Positions 40,265 to 49,305 are shown, numbered from the stretch's first letter. The stretch: DNA of 64,000 nt from Trichococcus ilyis (GCF_900109135.1 NZ_FNYT01000007.1:33038-97037); one strand, 5' to 3'. Notes: generated by a model from the letters alone, not told the origin. Translations and numbers: made by a program.

Positions 40265-41626
40265 CTAGCTTCCAAGCACTTCGGCGATTGCTTCAGCGCA
40301 GATGGCGATTGCTTCGTCCAGTTCTGCTTCGGTTATCGTCAGCGGCGGATTGAAATAGAGCACATTCCCGAGCGGACGCAGAATCAGACCCTTTTCCAAC
40401 GCTTTTTTGTAGATCTGATAGCCGATCCGCAATCCCGGTTCGAAACCGGTCTTCGCCTGCTTATCGGTCACCAGTTCGATGGCATGGATCAGGCCGATAT
40501 GGCGTATTTCCCCTACGTTCGGGTGGTCCAGCAATGTTGCATTCAGACGCTCGGTCAGATATCCGGCACGGATCGCCGCTTTTTCCAGGATCCGCTCCTC
40601 GCGCAAAACCTGCTGCACCGCCAGTGCCGCGGAACAGCCGAGCGGATTGCCGCTGTAGGTGTGGCTGTGCATGAAGGCTTTGCCTTCGCTGTATTCGGCG
40701 TAGAAAGCAGAGTAGATTTTGTCGGTCGTGATCGTGATCGCCATCGGCAAATAGCCGCCGGTCAGCCCTTTCGAAACGCACAGGATGTCCGGGCTGACGC
40801 CGGCATGGTCGAAAGCGAACATCTTGCCGGTCCGGCCGAATCCGGTTGCGATTTCATCGGCGATCAAAAGGACGCCATAGCGGTCGCAGAGGGCGCGCAG
40901 TTTTTTCAGATAGAGCGGCGGATAGATGCGCATGCCGGCGCTGCCCTGCACCAACGGCTCCACAATCATAGCGCAAGTTTCGGCCCCGTGGTCGGCGAAG
41001 GCTTTTTCGGCATAGGCGAAGCATTCACATCCGCAGCTGTCGCGCTTCTTGCCGAAAGGGCAACGGTAACAGTCCGGCGCTTCGATCTGGTGGGTGTCCA
41101 TCAGCATCGGCCGGTACATTTTGGCGTACAGATCCATGCTCCCGACCGCCAACGCGCCCAATGTTTCGCCGTGGTAGCCATCCGTCAGGCACATGAATTT
41201 TGTCTTCTCCTTGTGTCCGGTCTGATACTGGTACTGGAAACTCATCTTCAGCGCGCACTCCACCGCTGCCGAACCGTTGTCGGAAAAATTGAACTTCGAG
41301 AGCCCATCCGGAATGATGTTCATGAGCGCTTCGCACAAAGCAATCGCCGGCTCATGGGAAAAATTTGCGAAGATGACATGCTCCAGTCGGCCAAGTTGGT
41401 CAATGAGCGCCGCGTTGATCGTTGGGTTGCGGTGTCCCAACAAATTGCACCACCACGAGCTGACGATGTCAAGGTAGGCTTTGCCGTCCTTGCCGTAGAG
41501 GTACACGCCTTCGCCGCGCTCGATGATGATCGGCTTCAGTTCCTCATAATCCTTCATCTGCGAGCACGGGTGCCAGATGTATTTCAGATCCTTTTCGACC
41601 AGATCCATGCGGCTGTCCTTATCCAT
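40265..41626 (-). CDS. bioA: Adenosylmethionine-8-amino-7-oxononanoate aminotransferase
   Basis: PLP enzyme of 453 residues making 7,8-diaminopelargonate from KAPA with S-adenosylmethionine as amino donor. BioA hallmarks are YIWHPCSQMKDYEELKPI at the start, SWWCNLLGH, the DEIATGFGRTGKMFAFDHA segment and the PLP lysine in CVSKGLTGGYLPMA. Last gene of the bioY-bioB-bioD-bioA operon; its start overlaps the bioD stop by 8 bp, so translation is probably coupled. A cysteine-rich stretch CYRCPFGKKRDSCGCECF is distinctive of this branch. Confidence 0.94.
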   Translation of the reverse strand: MDKDSRMDLVEKDLKYIWHPCSQMKDYEELKPIIIERGEGVYLYGKDGKAYLDIVSSWWCNLLGHRNPTINAALIDQLGRLEHVIFANFSHEPAIALCEALMNIIPDGLSKFNFSDNGSAAVECALKMSFQYQYQTGHKEKTKFMCLTDGYHGETLGALAVGSMDLYAKMYRPMLMDTHQIEAPDCYRCPFGKKRDSCGCECFAYAEKAFADHGAETCAMIVEPLVQGSAGMRIYPPLYLKKLRALCDRYGVLLIADEIATGFGRTGKMFAFDHAGVSPDILCVSKGLTGGYLPMAITITTDKIYSAFYAEYSEGKAFMHSHTYSGNPLGCSAALAVQQVLREERILEKAAIRAGYLTERLNATLLDHPNVGEIRHIGLIHAIELVTDKQAKTGFEPGLRIGYQIYKKALEKGLILRPLGNVLYFNPPLTITEAELDEAIAICAEAIAEVLGS

Positions 41627-42311
41627 ACAATCCGGCCAGCGTCGCCGCTTCGATGGCGATGGCCGTATCCCCCTTTTTCACGCAGGCGAGGACGGGCACG
41701 CGGGTGAGCACCTCGACCATTTTCCGGTTATCGCGCATCATCGCATCGGCCGCGTCGTAACGGTTCAGGATGATCCCCTTCACCGGGATTCCGCGCCTTT
41801 TCATGTAATCGACCGTAAGCACGGTCGCGTTGATCGTCCCTAGCCCGGCATCCGCGACAACGATGGCGCCCAGCCCCAGAGCCGTGATGACGTCTTCCAG
41901 CAGCAGCTGCGCGTCAGCATCGTAGCGGAGCGGACAGACGATGCCGCCGCTCCCTTCCATCGTCACGAAATCGTAGCTGGCCAGCGCCTGCTCATAGACC
42001 GCCTTCACGACCGCTATCTTCACCGGATTATCCTCGATTTTTGCGGCCAGATGCGGCGAGACGGCCGCACCGTAGACATACGGAACGAACATCTCCGCTT
42101 CCCTCTCCGCGATCCCCGCCACCCGGGCGACATAGGTTGCATCATCGACATGGAATCCTGCCGCCGTCCTGTCGACTCCGCTCAGGGCAGCTTTGCAGTA
42201 TCCGGCGGAATGACCGGCCTCGCGCAGCTTTTTGACGATCAGCGCCGTGACGTACGTCTTCCCGACATCCGTCCCGGTCGCGGTGATGAACAGCCCTTTC
42301 CCATCAGTCAT
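41619..42311 (-). CDS. bioD: Dethiobiotin synthetase
   Basis: ATP-dependent carboxylase closing the ureido ring of dethiobiotin. The 230-residue protein has P-loop GTDVGKT at 13-19 and the family segments KAALSGVDRT, MEGSGGIVCPL and GIILNRYD. ATG 42311 overlaps the end of bioB by 8 bp, and its stop overlaps the bioA start by 8 bp, giving a tightly coupled operon. A longer in-frame extension reaching 42365 lies wholly inside bioB and is rejected. Confidence 0.93.
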   Translation of the reverse strand: MTDGKGLFITATGTDVGKTYVTALIVKKLREAGHSAGYCKAALSGVDRTAAGFHVDDATYVARVAGIAEREAEMFVPYVYGAAVSPHLAAKIEDNPVKIAVVKAVYEQALASYDFVTMEGSGGIVCPLRYDADAQLLLEDVITALGLGAIVVADAGLGTINATVLTVDYMKRRGIPVKGIILNRYDAADAMMRDNRKMVEVLTRVPVLACVKKGDTAIAIEAATLAGLYG

Positions 42312-43275
42312 TGCGCAGCACCACCTCATAGCCGAGTTCGTCCAGCAAGCGCATGTCCTGCTCAATCGTGATGCCGTCCGTCGTCAGCATGTCGCCGGAG
42401 ATGGCGGCATTGGCGCCGGAAAGGAAACATTGGCGGCCTTTGTCCGCCAGCAGCCCCCTCCCGCCGGCCAGACGGATGAAGGCATCCGGCACCAACAGCC
42501 GGAAGATCGCGATGGTCCGGGCCATTTCGTCGTCGCTGACGATTTCATTTTCCGCGAATGGCGTGCCCGGGATCGGATTCAGCAGGTTGACCGGGATCGA
42601 ACGGATGCCCATTTCGCGCAGGTCGATCACCATATCGATGCGGTCCTCCATCGTCTCGCCCAGACCGATGATGCCGCCGCTGCAGACGGTCAGACCGGCC
42701 TGCTGGGCGGCGCGGATGGCGGCGATCTTGTCGTCGTAACTGTGGGTCGTGCAGATGTTCGGGAAGTTCCGCCGCGACGTTTCCAGGTTGTTGTGGACGC
42801 GGGTCAAGCCGGCCTGCTTCAATTTGGAAAATTCCGCTTCCTCCAAAAGTCCGAACGAGCCGCAGAGCGCGATGTCCGATTCCTTCTGGACGGCCTCAAG
42901 GCTTGCGCAGACCTTGTCGACTTCTTTCGCGGACAAGGCCCTGCCCGAGGTCACGATCGAATAGCGCAGCACGCCGCGCGCTTCGTTGTATTTGGCCTGA
43001 TCGACGATTTCCTCGGATCCGAGCAGCGAGTAGGCTTCGACCTTCGTGCGGTAATAGCGCGATTGGGCGCAGAACTTGCAGTTTTCTGAGCATTTGCCGC
43101 TCTTGCCGTTGATGATCGTGCAGACGTCGAACACATTTCCGCAGAAGTGTTCCCGCACTTCATTTGCGGCTGCGCACAGTTCCTCCAGCGGCGCTTCGGT
43201 CAAGTCCAGGGCCTCCGCTTTGGTGAGCTGCCCGCCGGCATAGAGTTTGTTTTTGATGGCTTCCATTGTCGTCAT
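42304..43275 (-). CDS. bioB: Biotin synthase
   Basis: Radical SAM enzyme inserting sulfur into dethiobiotin. The 323-residue protein has the CxxxCxxC cluster motif at Cys62, Cys66 and Cys69 (CSENCKFC), then YYRTKVEAYSLL, NNLETSRRNFPNICTTHSYD and SGGIIGLGETMEDRI, all BioB-typical. Start ATG 43275 is set by AGGGGG eight bases before it. A frame open much further upstream to 43812 only runs antisense-free through bioY in another frame and is not coding. It lies 17 bp after bioY. Confidence 0.95.
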   Translation of the reverse strand: MTTMEAIKNKLYAGGQLTKAEALDLTEAPLEELCAAANEVREHFCGNVFDVCTIINGKSGKCSENCKFCAQSRYYRTKVEAYSLLGSEEIVDQAKYNEARGVLRYSIVTSGRALSAKEVDKVCASLEAVQKESDIALCGSFGLLEEAEFSKLKQAGLTRVHNNLETSRRNFPNICTTHSYDDKIAAIRAAQQAGLTVCSGGIIGLGETMEDRIDMVIDLREMGIRSIPVNLLNPIPGTPFAENEIVSDDEMARTIAIFRLLVPDAFIRLAGGRGLLADKGRQCFLSGANAAISGDMLTTDGITIEQDMRLLDELGYEVVLRND

Positions 43276-43292
43276 TTTCGTTTCCCCCTCTC

Positions 43293-43892
43293 CTATAGCC
43301 CTTTGCGGATGGCCGGGATCAGCCGCTTGCCGAGCGATGCGCCGAGGAAACAAAGCGCGATGTCGCCGGGAACCGACAAAAGGAAACCGTACAGGAACAG
43401 CGGCCCCATCGCGATCGGGGTGTTGATGACGTAATTGCAGAGGAGGTAATAATAGATCAGCCCGAACACATACACGATGCCCAGACCGGCCAGTCCCGCC
43501 AACAGCACCCGCCGGAACGAAGGCTGCGCGGCCTTGTGCGCGATTATGCCGGTCACATAGGTGCCGACGCAAAAGCCGATCAGGTAGCCGAAGCTTGGCT
43601 TCAGGATGTAGCCGATGCCGCCGCCTTCTGCGAACACAGGCAAGCCGGCCAACCCCATCAGCACATACAGCGACACGCTCGTCGCGCCGAGCCTGCCCCC
43701 GAGCAGGACACCCGCCAGCAGCGTGAACAGGAATTGCAGTGTGAACGGCACTACCGGCACCGGCACATGGATGAAGGCGCCGACCGCGATCAGGGCGGCG
43801 AACAAAGCGCACAGCACCATTTCCTTCGTGGATAATTTTGTTGCGGACCGTTTTTCGGTCTTTGCTGATAAGACAGTTTCTTTTTCGCTCAT
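43293..43892 (-). CDS. bioY: BioY, biotin ECF-transporter substrate component
   Basis: Membrane protein of 199 residues with six helices that binds biotin and works with the shared ECF ATPases and EcfT, which are not in this window. Family landmarks: VPFTLQFLFTLLAGVLLGGR, LGATSVSLYVLMGLAGLPVF, GGGIGYILKPSFGYLIGF. First gene of the biotin operon, so uptake and late synthesis are coregulated. The promoter contains a small palindrome between -35 and -10 that may be the BirA site. Confidence 0.93.
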   Translation of the reverse strand: MSEKETVLSAKTEKRSATKLSTKEMVLCALFAALIAVGAFIHVPVPVVPFTLQFLFTLLAGVLLGGRLGATSVSLYVLMGLAGLPVFAEGGGIGYILKPSFGYLIGFCVGTYVTGIIAHKAAQPSFRRVLLAGLAGLGIVYVFGLIYYYLLCNYVINTPIAMGPLFLYGFLLSVPGDIALCFLGASLGKRLIPAIRKGL

Positions 43893-43931
43893 CTTGTTTC
43901 TCCCATCATTTTTGTTATAGTCATTGCCTCC

Positions 43932-43960
43932 ATGATGGCATAGTCCAAAAACTATGTCAA
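43932..43960 (-). promoter_or_regulatory. Biotin operon promoter and candidate BirA operator
   Basis: Minus strand TTGACA (rc 43955-43960), 17-bp spacer, CATCAT (rc 43932-43937). The spacer holds ATAGTTTTTGGACTAT (rc of 43940-43955), with ATAGT/ACTAT arms. Its position would block the promoter when occupied. Confidence 0.55.
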
Positions 43961-44134
43961 CCTTATATTTAAACAGGGTAACAATGAAAAATTGAGAGAA
44001 AACGTGCCGTTTTTCGTTTTAAGTCTTCCAGACGCTGTTTTTGGTGCCTGTACTTTTTTTGTTTTGCGGAAAAGGATAAAGAAAAAAGACCCTCTCAGAT
44101 TGAGACGGCCATTCATCTATCCGTTGCATCCAGA

Positions 44135-44235
44135 TACGCGTGCTGTCGGGTGTTCGCGATCCCGTCTTGGGCGTTCGCCCGACAGATCGGGCTTTTGTCC
44201 GGTTTCCGGTATGCTCCGCTCTTCGATTGCCCGAC
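44135..44235. repeat. CCGACAG-type element, copy 5
   Basis: GTGCTGTCGGGTG, GCCCGACAGATCGGGC, TTTTGTCCGGTTTCCGGTAT and TTGCCCGACAG. More diverged than copies 3 and 6. Confidence 0.6.
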
Positions 44236-44262
44236 AGTTGCCCGAAATCTTGACCCATACAG

Positions 44263-44298
44263 AAAAAAGGAGATGCCTCCTGTAAGACACCTCCTTTT
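44263..44298 (-). terminator. Terminator of the LacI-family gene
   Basis: AAAAGGAG/CTCCTTTT stem with a minus-strand run of T residues. Confidence 0.7.
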
Positions 44299-44316
44299 GC
44301 CGCTGCCGGGCAGCGG

Positions 44317-45297
44317 CTATGCATTTTTTTTGGTTGATTCCCTGATCAGCAGCTCGTTGTCCAACGTCTGAATCATGGCGACTTCTCTTTCCGATATCAA
44401 TTCCATCAGGATTTTCGCGGCCAATTCGCCAGACTCCTGGAAAGGGTAGTGCACGGTCGTGATGCGCGGGTAGACCGCTTCGGTGATCTCGTAGCCGCCG
44501 AAGCCCGCCAAGGAAAGCTGATCCGGTATTTCGATCTGCAGTTCGTGGGCCGCGCGCATGATTCCGATAGCGATGTTGTCGGTCGCGCCGATCACGAAAG
44601 TCGCTTGCGATTGCGGCAGGGTTTCCAGCGCCTTTTCGTAGGCGTCCTTCATGGCAAAGCTGGTCTTGACGAAAGTGTAGTCGATGTCGTGGCCTGCGAA
44701 TGCCTGCTCGATGCCGTTGCGCCGGGTCACCCCGACCGCCTTGTCGGATTCGTCGACCCCGAAGACGAGAATGTTCCGGTGCCCGTTCGCCACCGCATAG
44801 GATCCGACCGAGAAACCCGCTTTCTCGTCATCATGGATGATGCAGTGGAAAGCGGGATGCGATTGCCCGACGATGACGACGGGGACATCGGCCTCTTTGA
44901 AGGCCTTCACGTGAGCCGGCGTGATCGCCGCCGCAAAGAAGACGATGCCGTCGACGCGCTGCTTCGCCAGCGTCGAGATGGCTTCGATCTCGCGCTCGCG
45001 GCTCTGGTCCGCATTCGTGATCAACAGTTGGTTTTTCGATAGGCGCAGACTGTTCTCCAGACCGCGCAACGCTTCGTTCGTCGCAAAGGAGTTCAGGCGC
45101 GGAATGATCGTCCCGATCATATGCGTGCGTTTCGCTTTCAGGCTCTGGGCAAATTTGTTCGGTTTGTAGTCATGTTCGGCGACGATTTCATCGAGTTTCG
45201 CTTTTGTTTTTTCGCTCACCGCTCCGCCGTTCAGGTAGCGCGAGACAGTGCTCTTCGCCACGCCGGCAAGCTTGGCGATATCATTGATGGTGACCAT
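44317..45297 (-). CDS. LacI-family repressor, ScrR-like
   Basis: Product of 326 residues. The N-terminal LacI helix-turn-helix is MVTINDIAKLAGVAKSTVSR then YLNGG, followed by the hinge KFAQSLKAKRTHMIG and a periplasmic-binding-type effector domain. The sequence recalls sucrose-operon repressors of Gram-positives, so it could bind the GGAACCGGTTCC sites before scrA about 10 kb away; this is inference. I chose ATG 45297 (AAAGGGGTGG upstream) since the frame stays open for 65 more codons without a plausible start. It is monocistronic. A fructose, sucrose or other sugar effector is possible. Confidence 0.82.
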   Translation of the reverse strand: MVTINDIAKLAGVAKSTVSRYLNGGAVSEKTKAKLDEIVAEHDYKPNKFAQSLKAKRTHMIGTIIPRLNSFATNEALRGLENSLRLSKNQLLITNADQSREREIEAISTLAKQRVDGIVFFAAAITPAHVKAFKEADVPVVIVGQSHPAFHCIIHDDEKAGFSVGSYAVANGHRNILVFGVDESDKAVGVTRRNGIEQAFAGHDIDYTFVKTSFAMKDAYEKALETLPQSQATFVIGATDNIAIGIMRAAHELQIEIPDQLSLAGFGGYEITEAVYPRITTVHYPFQESGELAAKILMELISEREVAMIQTLDNELLIRESTKKNA

Positions 45298-45446
45298 TGC
45301 TGGCGTCCACCCCTTTCTTGTCCTGCATAACGGACTTTGTTCCGTATCCGTATACAAATCGGTTCTCTGCTTTTGATTATACAGATGTGCGGGGTCAGCC
45401 GCAACGGACCGATAGAGAAAAATGCGGATCAGTTTTTCTTGGATTT

Positions 45447-45783
45447 TGCGCCAGCTCCGAGGAAGCCGGCTTGGCCGGAGTTGGCTCCGCATCCCGAGCC
45501 TCAGCTCCGGGGAGAGAATGCTGGCCGGAGATGGGTGCGAGCGCGGAGGCTGTCCTCCGACGAACCAACGCTAGTCGGAGGTGGCATCGTCCTGAGATCG
45601 CCTCCTCCGGCGAAGGCACTGCTCATCGGAGCTGACTCTTTCCTCCGGTGAACGACCCTCTCACCGGAGTTGCGGTTGCCGGTATCGATTGTCCTCCGGG
45701 GAGGAGAGCCTTATCGGAGCTGAGGCGGAATGTTTTCGGTCTGCTCCGGCGAGCGCGGGCTTCGCCGGAGCTGGCCTCGGATT
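45447..45783. repeat. CCGGAG-family element, about one and a half units
   Basis: Shares the array modules: GCTGTCCTCCGACGAACCAA, TTTCCTCCGGTGAACGACCC with TCTCACCGGAGTTGCGGTTG, and CCGGTATCG. Same orientation as the arrays at 1-892 and 2449-3388. Confidence 0.8.
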
Positions 45784-45832
45784 ATCGCATTATCGACTCT
45801 TTATCCGATCCCCGCCCACCCCCATCAACCGC

Positions 45833-45874
45833 AAAAAATCCGCACGCTGCCGCGGACAGCCGGCAGAATGCGGA
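45833..45874 (-). terminator. Terminator of the DEAD-box helicase gene
   Basis: Minus strand TCCGCA-N2-CTGCCG...CGGCAG-N2-TGCGGA followed by TTTTTT. Confidence 0.85.
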
Positions 45875-45885
45875 AAGTTCTTCAG

Positions 45886-47211
45886 TTATTCGGATGGTTT
45901 CTCTTCTTTTGGCTTGCGGCGCGCGCCTTTGTTTTTCTGGTCCTTGGAGCGGACTTTTTTCTTTTTGGCTTTTTTGGTGAACGATTCCTTCACCGCTTCT
46001 TCCTCTTTCAAAACAGCTTTTTTCTGGATTTTGGCTGCTTTGGCTGCGGCCGGTTTTTGCGCATCGCGGATGGCGGCGCGTTCTTCGCGGCTCGGCAGCT
46101 GGTCGACGAGTTCGCCGCCGTAGATGAAGAATTCCTTCACTTCATCCGGATGCGGTGCGAAGCGTTTGATGTCGCGGCTGTTGCGGTCGTTCACGAGCGA
46201 CAGCACGATGCCTTTTTTGCCCATCCGGCCCGTGCGTCCGGAGCGGTGCAGGTAGGTTTCCTTCGAAAGCGGCAGATCATAATGGATGACGTACGGCAGA
46301 TCCTGGATGTCGATTCCTCGGGCGGAAACGTCCGTCGTCAAGAGGAACGTCACGTTGCCTTTGCGGAATTCATCCATCGCGCCCTTGCGCTGGGCTTTGC
46401 CGTAATCGCTGTGCAGCATGCGGACGTTGATGCCCTCGAACTGCAATTTTTGCGCCAAATAATCGAGCTCCTGCGTGGCGTTCACGAAAACGAGCGCCTG
46501 CATGCCTTCCAGGTTGCCCAAGCGGCGCAGCATTTCCGGCCGCTTCCGCGTCGGCGCCTCGATATAGCCATGGATCGTCTGATCCATGAATCGGCCTTCC
46601 TTGGTCGTGTCGAACCAAAGCGGCTCGGTATTGAACCATTTCTGGATATCCTGCAGGTTTTCGCTGTTGGTGGCCGAAAAGAAACCCATCTGGCGGGAAC
46701 CCGGCATTTTTTTGATCAGATCGCGCAAAGCTCCCAGATGCTCTTCCTGCAGCAGATAATCTGCTTCATCGAAGATGACCGTTTTGATGTTGTGCAGTTT
46801 CAATTTTTTCTGGTTGGCTAATTCCAGCAAGCGTCCCGGTGTGCCGACGACGATTTCCGGTTTCTCCTTCAGCTTGTCGATCTGACGGCTCACGTTCGCG
46901 CCGCCGATGATCACTTGCGCGCTCAAGTCCTTCAGGGAACCCCATTCGGACAGGACGTGCCCTACTTGGTGCGCCAACTCCTGCGATGGCACGAGCACCA
47001 ACAGCTGCAACTCTTTGTTGGCTTCCGTCTTCTGCAGCAACGGAATGGCGTAGGCCAATGTTTTGCCTGTGCCGGTCGGCGAAAGTCCGACTACGTCATT
47101 TCCCTCCAGTAAAGGTTTGAAAACATTCTCCTGGATCGGCGTCGGCAGTTGAAACCCCATTTCGAGCCAGTATTTTTCGAATGGCATCGCCATTTCTTCC
47201 ATCATCATCAT
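45886..47211 (-). CDS. DEAD-box ATP-dependent RNA helicase
   Basis: Cytosolic RNA-remodelling enzyme of 441 residues. Motifs in order: Q-motif region YWLEMGFQLPTPIQ, motif I SPTGTGKT at 44-51, motif Ia PSQELA, Ib GTPGR, II DEAD, III SAT, V TTDVSARGID and VI HRSGRTGR. The C-terminal 70 residues are a Lys/Arg-rich basic tail (FTKKAKKKKVRSKDQKNKG), usual for RNA binding. A close paralogue type is CshB/YfmL-like; exact assignment is not attempted. I chose ATG 47211 because GAGG lies six bases before it; ATG 47223 is possible. It is monocistronic with a strong terminator. Confidence 0.93.
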   Translation of the reverse strand: MMMMEEMAMPFEKYWLEMGFQLPTPIQENVFKPLLEGNDVVGLSPTGTGKTLAYAIPLLQKTEANKELQLLVLVPSQELAHQVGHVLSEWGSLKDLSAQVIIGGANVSRQIDKLKEKPEIVVGTPGRLLELANQKKLKLHNIKTVIFDEADYLLQEEHLGALRDLIKKMPGSRQMGFFSATNSENLQDIQKWFNTEPLWFDTTKEGRFMDQTIHGYIEAPTRKRPEMLRRLGNLEGMQALVFVNATQELDYLAQKLQFEGINVRMLHSDYGKAQRKGAMDEFRKGNVTFLLTTDVSARGIDIQDLPYVIHYDLPLSKETYLHRSGRTGRMGKKGIVLSLVNDRNSRDIKRFAPHPDEVKEFFIYGGELVDQLPSREERAAIRDAQKPAAAKAAKIQKKAVLKEEEAVKESFTKKAKKKKVRSKDQKNKGARRKPKEEKPSE

Positions 47212-47287
47212 TTGTTTCCTCATTTCTTGTAATGCAGTCGTTTTTGCGCTGCGGTGCTTGCCTCATGCGGGGCCAGCGGTACGTGTG

Positions 47288-48289
47288 CTACGCTAAATCC
47301 GCCGGGTAGACGATGCCGGCCTTTTTGCGCAGGGCTTCTATTGTCCGGTTGACGTCTCGGCTGATCTGCGTCCAGCGTTCGTAGTCTTCTATAGTATCAG
47401 GATTTTCCGGATCGTTCAAGACGCGCGCGAAGGCACGGACCTCGTCATCCATGAAATGTCCGGAGGCTTTTTCGGCCAATTGGTAGCGCTCCTCGCTCTC
47501 GCCGTCCACCAATTCGACTGATTGGATCAGGTTGACGCCATCGAGGATCAGCGTTTTTTTGCCGCTGTAGATTTCCGAAGCCGCGAAGGAGTTGTAAATT
47601 TTCGCAGCGTGCAGGCTGACGTTGAAATACGGATATTTCAGCAGCGCCGTGCCGGCTCCGTCCACGCCCGTCTGGACTTTCTTGGCCGCATACTCCACAT
47701 CATCGGGCATACCGAACCAAGCGATGGCGGCGTACAGCAGGTAGACGCCCAAATCGGCGAGCGCCCCGCCGGAAAAAGCGAGCGAGAAGATGTTCGGTTC
47801 TTCGCCGGCCAAAACTTGGTCGTAGCGGGAGGAATACTTGGCGTAAGTGAAGCTGGCGCCGTCGATTTCGCCCAACTTGGCGATTTCGTTTCCGACCAGC
47901 GCGAAGTTCGGTTCATGTAGGTGGCGGGCGGCTTCAAACAGGAAGACGTTGTTGGCTTTGGCGGCTGCGAAGGCCGCTTCCCATTCGCGGCTGTTCGAGA
48001 AGATCGGCTTCTCGACGATGAGGTGCTTTTTGTTTGCGATGGCCAACATGGCTTGTTCGAAATGGAGGCTGTTCGGCGATGCGATGTAGATGGCGTCCAA
48101 TTCCTCCAAGGCTGTGAATTTTTCCAAGTCCGTGACGAAAATATCCGCGCCGTAGCCTTCCCCGAAGCTTTGGGCGGTGAACTGGTTGCGGCTGTAGACC
48201 GCCTTTATTTCGAATTGTCCGGATGCTTTTGCCGCTGTAGCGAATTCGTGCGCGATGCTGCTCGTTCCGATGATACCTAATCTGATCAT
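47288..48289 (-). CDS. Gfo/Idh/MocA-family oxidoreductase
   Basis: NAD(P)-dependent sugar or cyclitol dehydrogenase-like protein of 333 residues. The N-terminal Rossmann fold starts MIRLGIIGTSSIAHEFATAA. The family motif EKP is in HLIVEKPIF (about residues 92-100). The C-terminal alpha/beta domain (about 125-300) forms the substrate pocket. Substrate cannot be predicted. GAGGGGATACAGCC lies upstream of the ATG. It stands alone, with no sugar-uptake gene adjacent. Confidence 0.87.
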   Translation of the reverse strand: MIRLGIIGTSSIAHEFATAAKASGQFEIKAVYSRNQFTAQSFGEGYGADIFVTDLEKFTALEELDAIYIASPNSLHFEQAMLAIANKKHLIVEKPIFSNSREWEAAFAAAKANNVFLFEAARHLHEPNFALVGNEIAKLGEIDGASFTYAKYSSRYDQVLAGEEPNIFSLAFSGGALADLGVYLLYAAIAWFGMPDDVEYAAKKVQTGVDGAGTALLKYPYFNVSLHAAKIYNSFAASEIYSGKKTLILDGVNLIQSVELVDGESEERYQLAEKASGHFMDDEVRAFARVLNDPENPDTIEDYERWTQISRDVNRTIEALRKKAGIVYPADLA

Positions 48290-48385
48290 GGCTGTATCCC
48301 CTCATTCATGGTTGTCTTTGAAACATTCTATTCTTATTCTACACTAATCCAGGTCGGATTGCTTATTGACAGCCATTTTTTTGGA

Positions 48386-48418
48386 GCAAAAAAGCATCCC
48401 GTTGCGGATGGGATGCTT
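48386..48418 (-). terminator. Terminator of the AlkA-type gene
   Basis: AAGCATCCC/GGGATGCTT stem with a minus-strand T run. Confidence 0.85.
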
Positions 48419-48428
48419 GCTGTTGGCA

Positions 48429-49130
48429 TTATAGGCTTTGTTTTTCCGCCCGTTTCAATTCTTGGCGCTGCTTTTGGCGTTTCTTCTTCTCGGCTTCCGT
48501 CAGCGGCGCATAATCCTGCAGATCCGGCAGGGCGCCGACGGACACTTCCCACAGGTAGAGGCTCGCGACCGACCCGTACGGTGCGTAACGCCGTTTGTAC
48601 TTCTGGAAAAGCTGCTTCGTGATCTTGCGGTGATGGTAGATCATCCGCAGACCGCGATGGATGGCGAGGTCGTCCCAACTCAGCACGTCCTGACGGCCCA
48701 TCGAAAAAATCAGCAGCATCTCTGCCGTCCATTTGCCGATGCCGCGCAGCTGCGACAGTTCGGTGATGACTTCCTCGTCGGATTTGCCTTTCAGCGCCTC
48801 CAGATCGCATTCTCCGGAAAGGACTTTTTCGGCTGCCTCGCGGATATAGGTCGCTTTGCGCGTCGACAAGCCGCACTGTTGGATCACTTCGACACTCGCT
48901 CGGCAAATATTTTCCGGCGTGATCGCTCCGAAAGCGGCGAGCATCCTTTTCCAGACCGTCTCCTGGGCCTTCATGGAAATCTGCTGGCCGACGATATTGT
49001 TGACGAGCGCCGAAAACAGATCCGCGTCGATCGGCCGTTCGATCGGCCCAATCCGGTCGATGATTTCGCCCAATAGCGGATCTTTCGCCTTCAGATGGCG
49101 GACCGCTTCTTCATCATAATAAAAATTCAT
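48429..49130 (-). CDS. DNA-3-methyladenine glycosylase II-type (AlkA-like) enzyme
   Basis: HhH-GPD base-excision glycosylase of 233 residues removing alkylated purines. The helix-hairpin-helix is LRGIGKWTAEMLLIF at about 128-142, followed by the catalytic-aspartate segment LSWDDLAIHRG with Asp154. VGQQISMKAQETVWKRM is the conserved second helix pair. It lacks the N-terminal AlkA domain, as in short bacterial versions, and has a basic Lys/Arg tail. ATG 49130 follows AAGGGTGG. Together with ogt at 63064 it covers alkylation repair, but the two are far apart. Confidence 0.9.
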   Translation of the reverse strand: MNFYYDEEAVRHLKAKDPLLGEIIDRIGPIERPIDADLFSALVNNIVGQQISMKAQETVWKRMLAAFGAITPENICRASVEVIQQCGLSTRKATYIREAAEKVLSGECDLEALKGKSDEEVITELSQLRGIGKWTAEMLLIFSMGRQDVLSWDDLAIHRGLRMIYHHRKITKQLFQKYKRRYAPYGSVASLYLWEVSVGALPDLQDYAPLTEAEKKKRQKQRQELKRAEKQSL

Positions 49131-49189
49131 GTGCTCCACCCTTGTTCTGCATATTTACAGATATTATAGCATTTTTTTGTGTTTTTTTG

Positions 49190-49305
49190 TCGACAGTTGC
49201 GTGCGCTCTCGACATTACGGAATGCCTTCCTGGGCTGATGCCCGACAGAAGATCGATCTGTCGGGTGTTTTGCGGTTTTCGGTAATCGTTTTGTCGACAT
49301 ATGGG
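49190..49305. repeat. CCGACAG / GCGGTTTTCGG-type element, copy 6
   Basis: GGAATGCCTTCCTGGGCTGA, GCCCGACAG, GATCTGTCGGGTG, TTTTGCGGTTTTCGGTAATC and TTTTGTCGAC. Nearly identical in order and linkers to copy 3 at 23828. Confidence 0.75.

Larger units (their letters stand above)
43961..44316. other. Intergenic region between bioY and the LacI gene
   Basis: No gene seen. Holds a CCGACAG-type element (44135-44235) and the LacI-gene terminator. Confidence 0.6.
45298..45885. other. Intergenic region before the helicase gene end
   Basis: Gene-free. Holds the LacI-gene promoter side, a CCGGAG-family element (45447-45783) and the helicase terminator (45833-45874). Confidence 0.6.

Noticed and set aside
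40484-41707. 407-codon plus-strand frame
   Set aside because: Antisense shadow of bioA and the end of bioD.
43276-43812. N-terminal extension of BioB to 502 residues
   Set aside because: The extension lies inside bioY in another frame, and a ribosome site marks the start at 43275.
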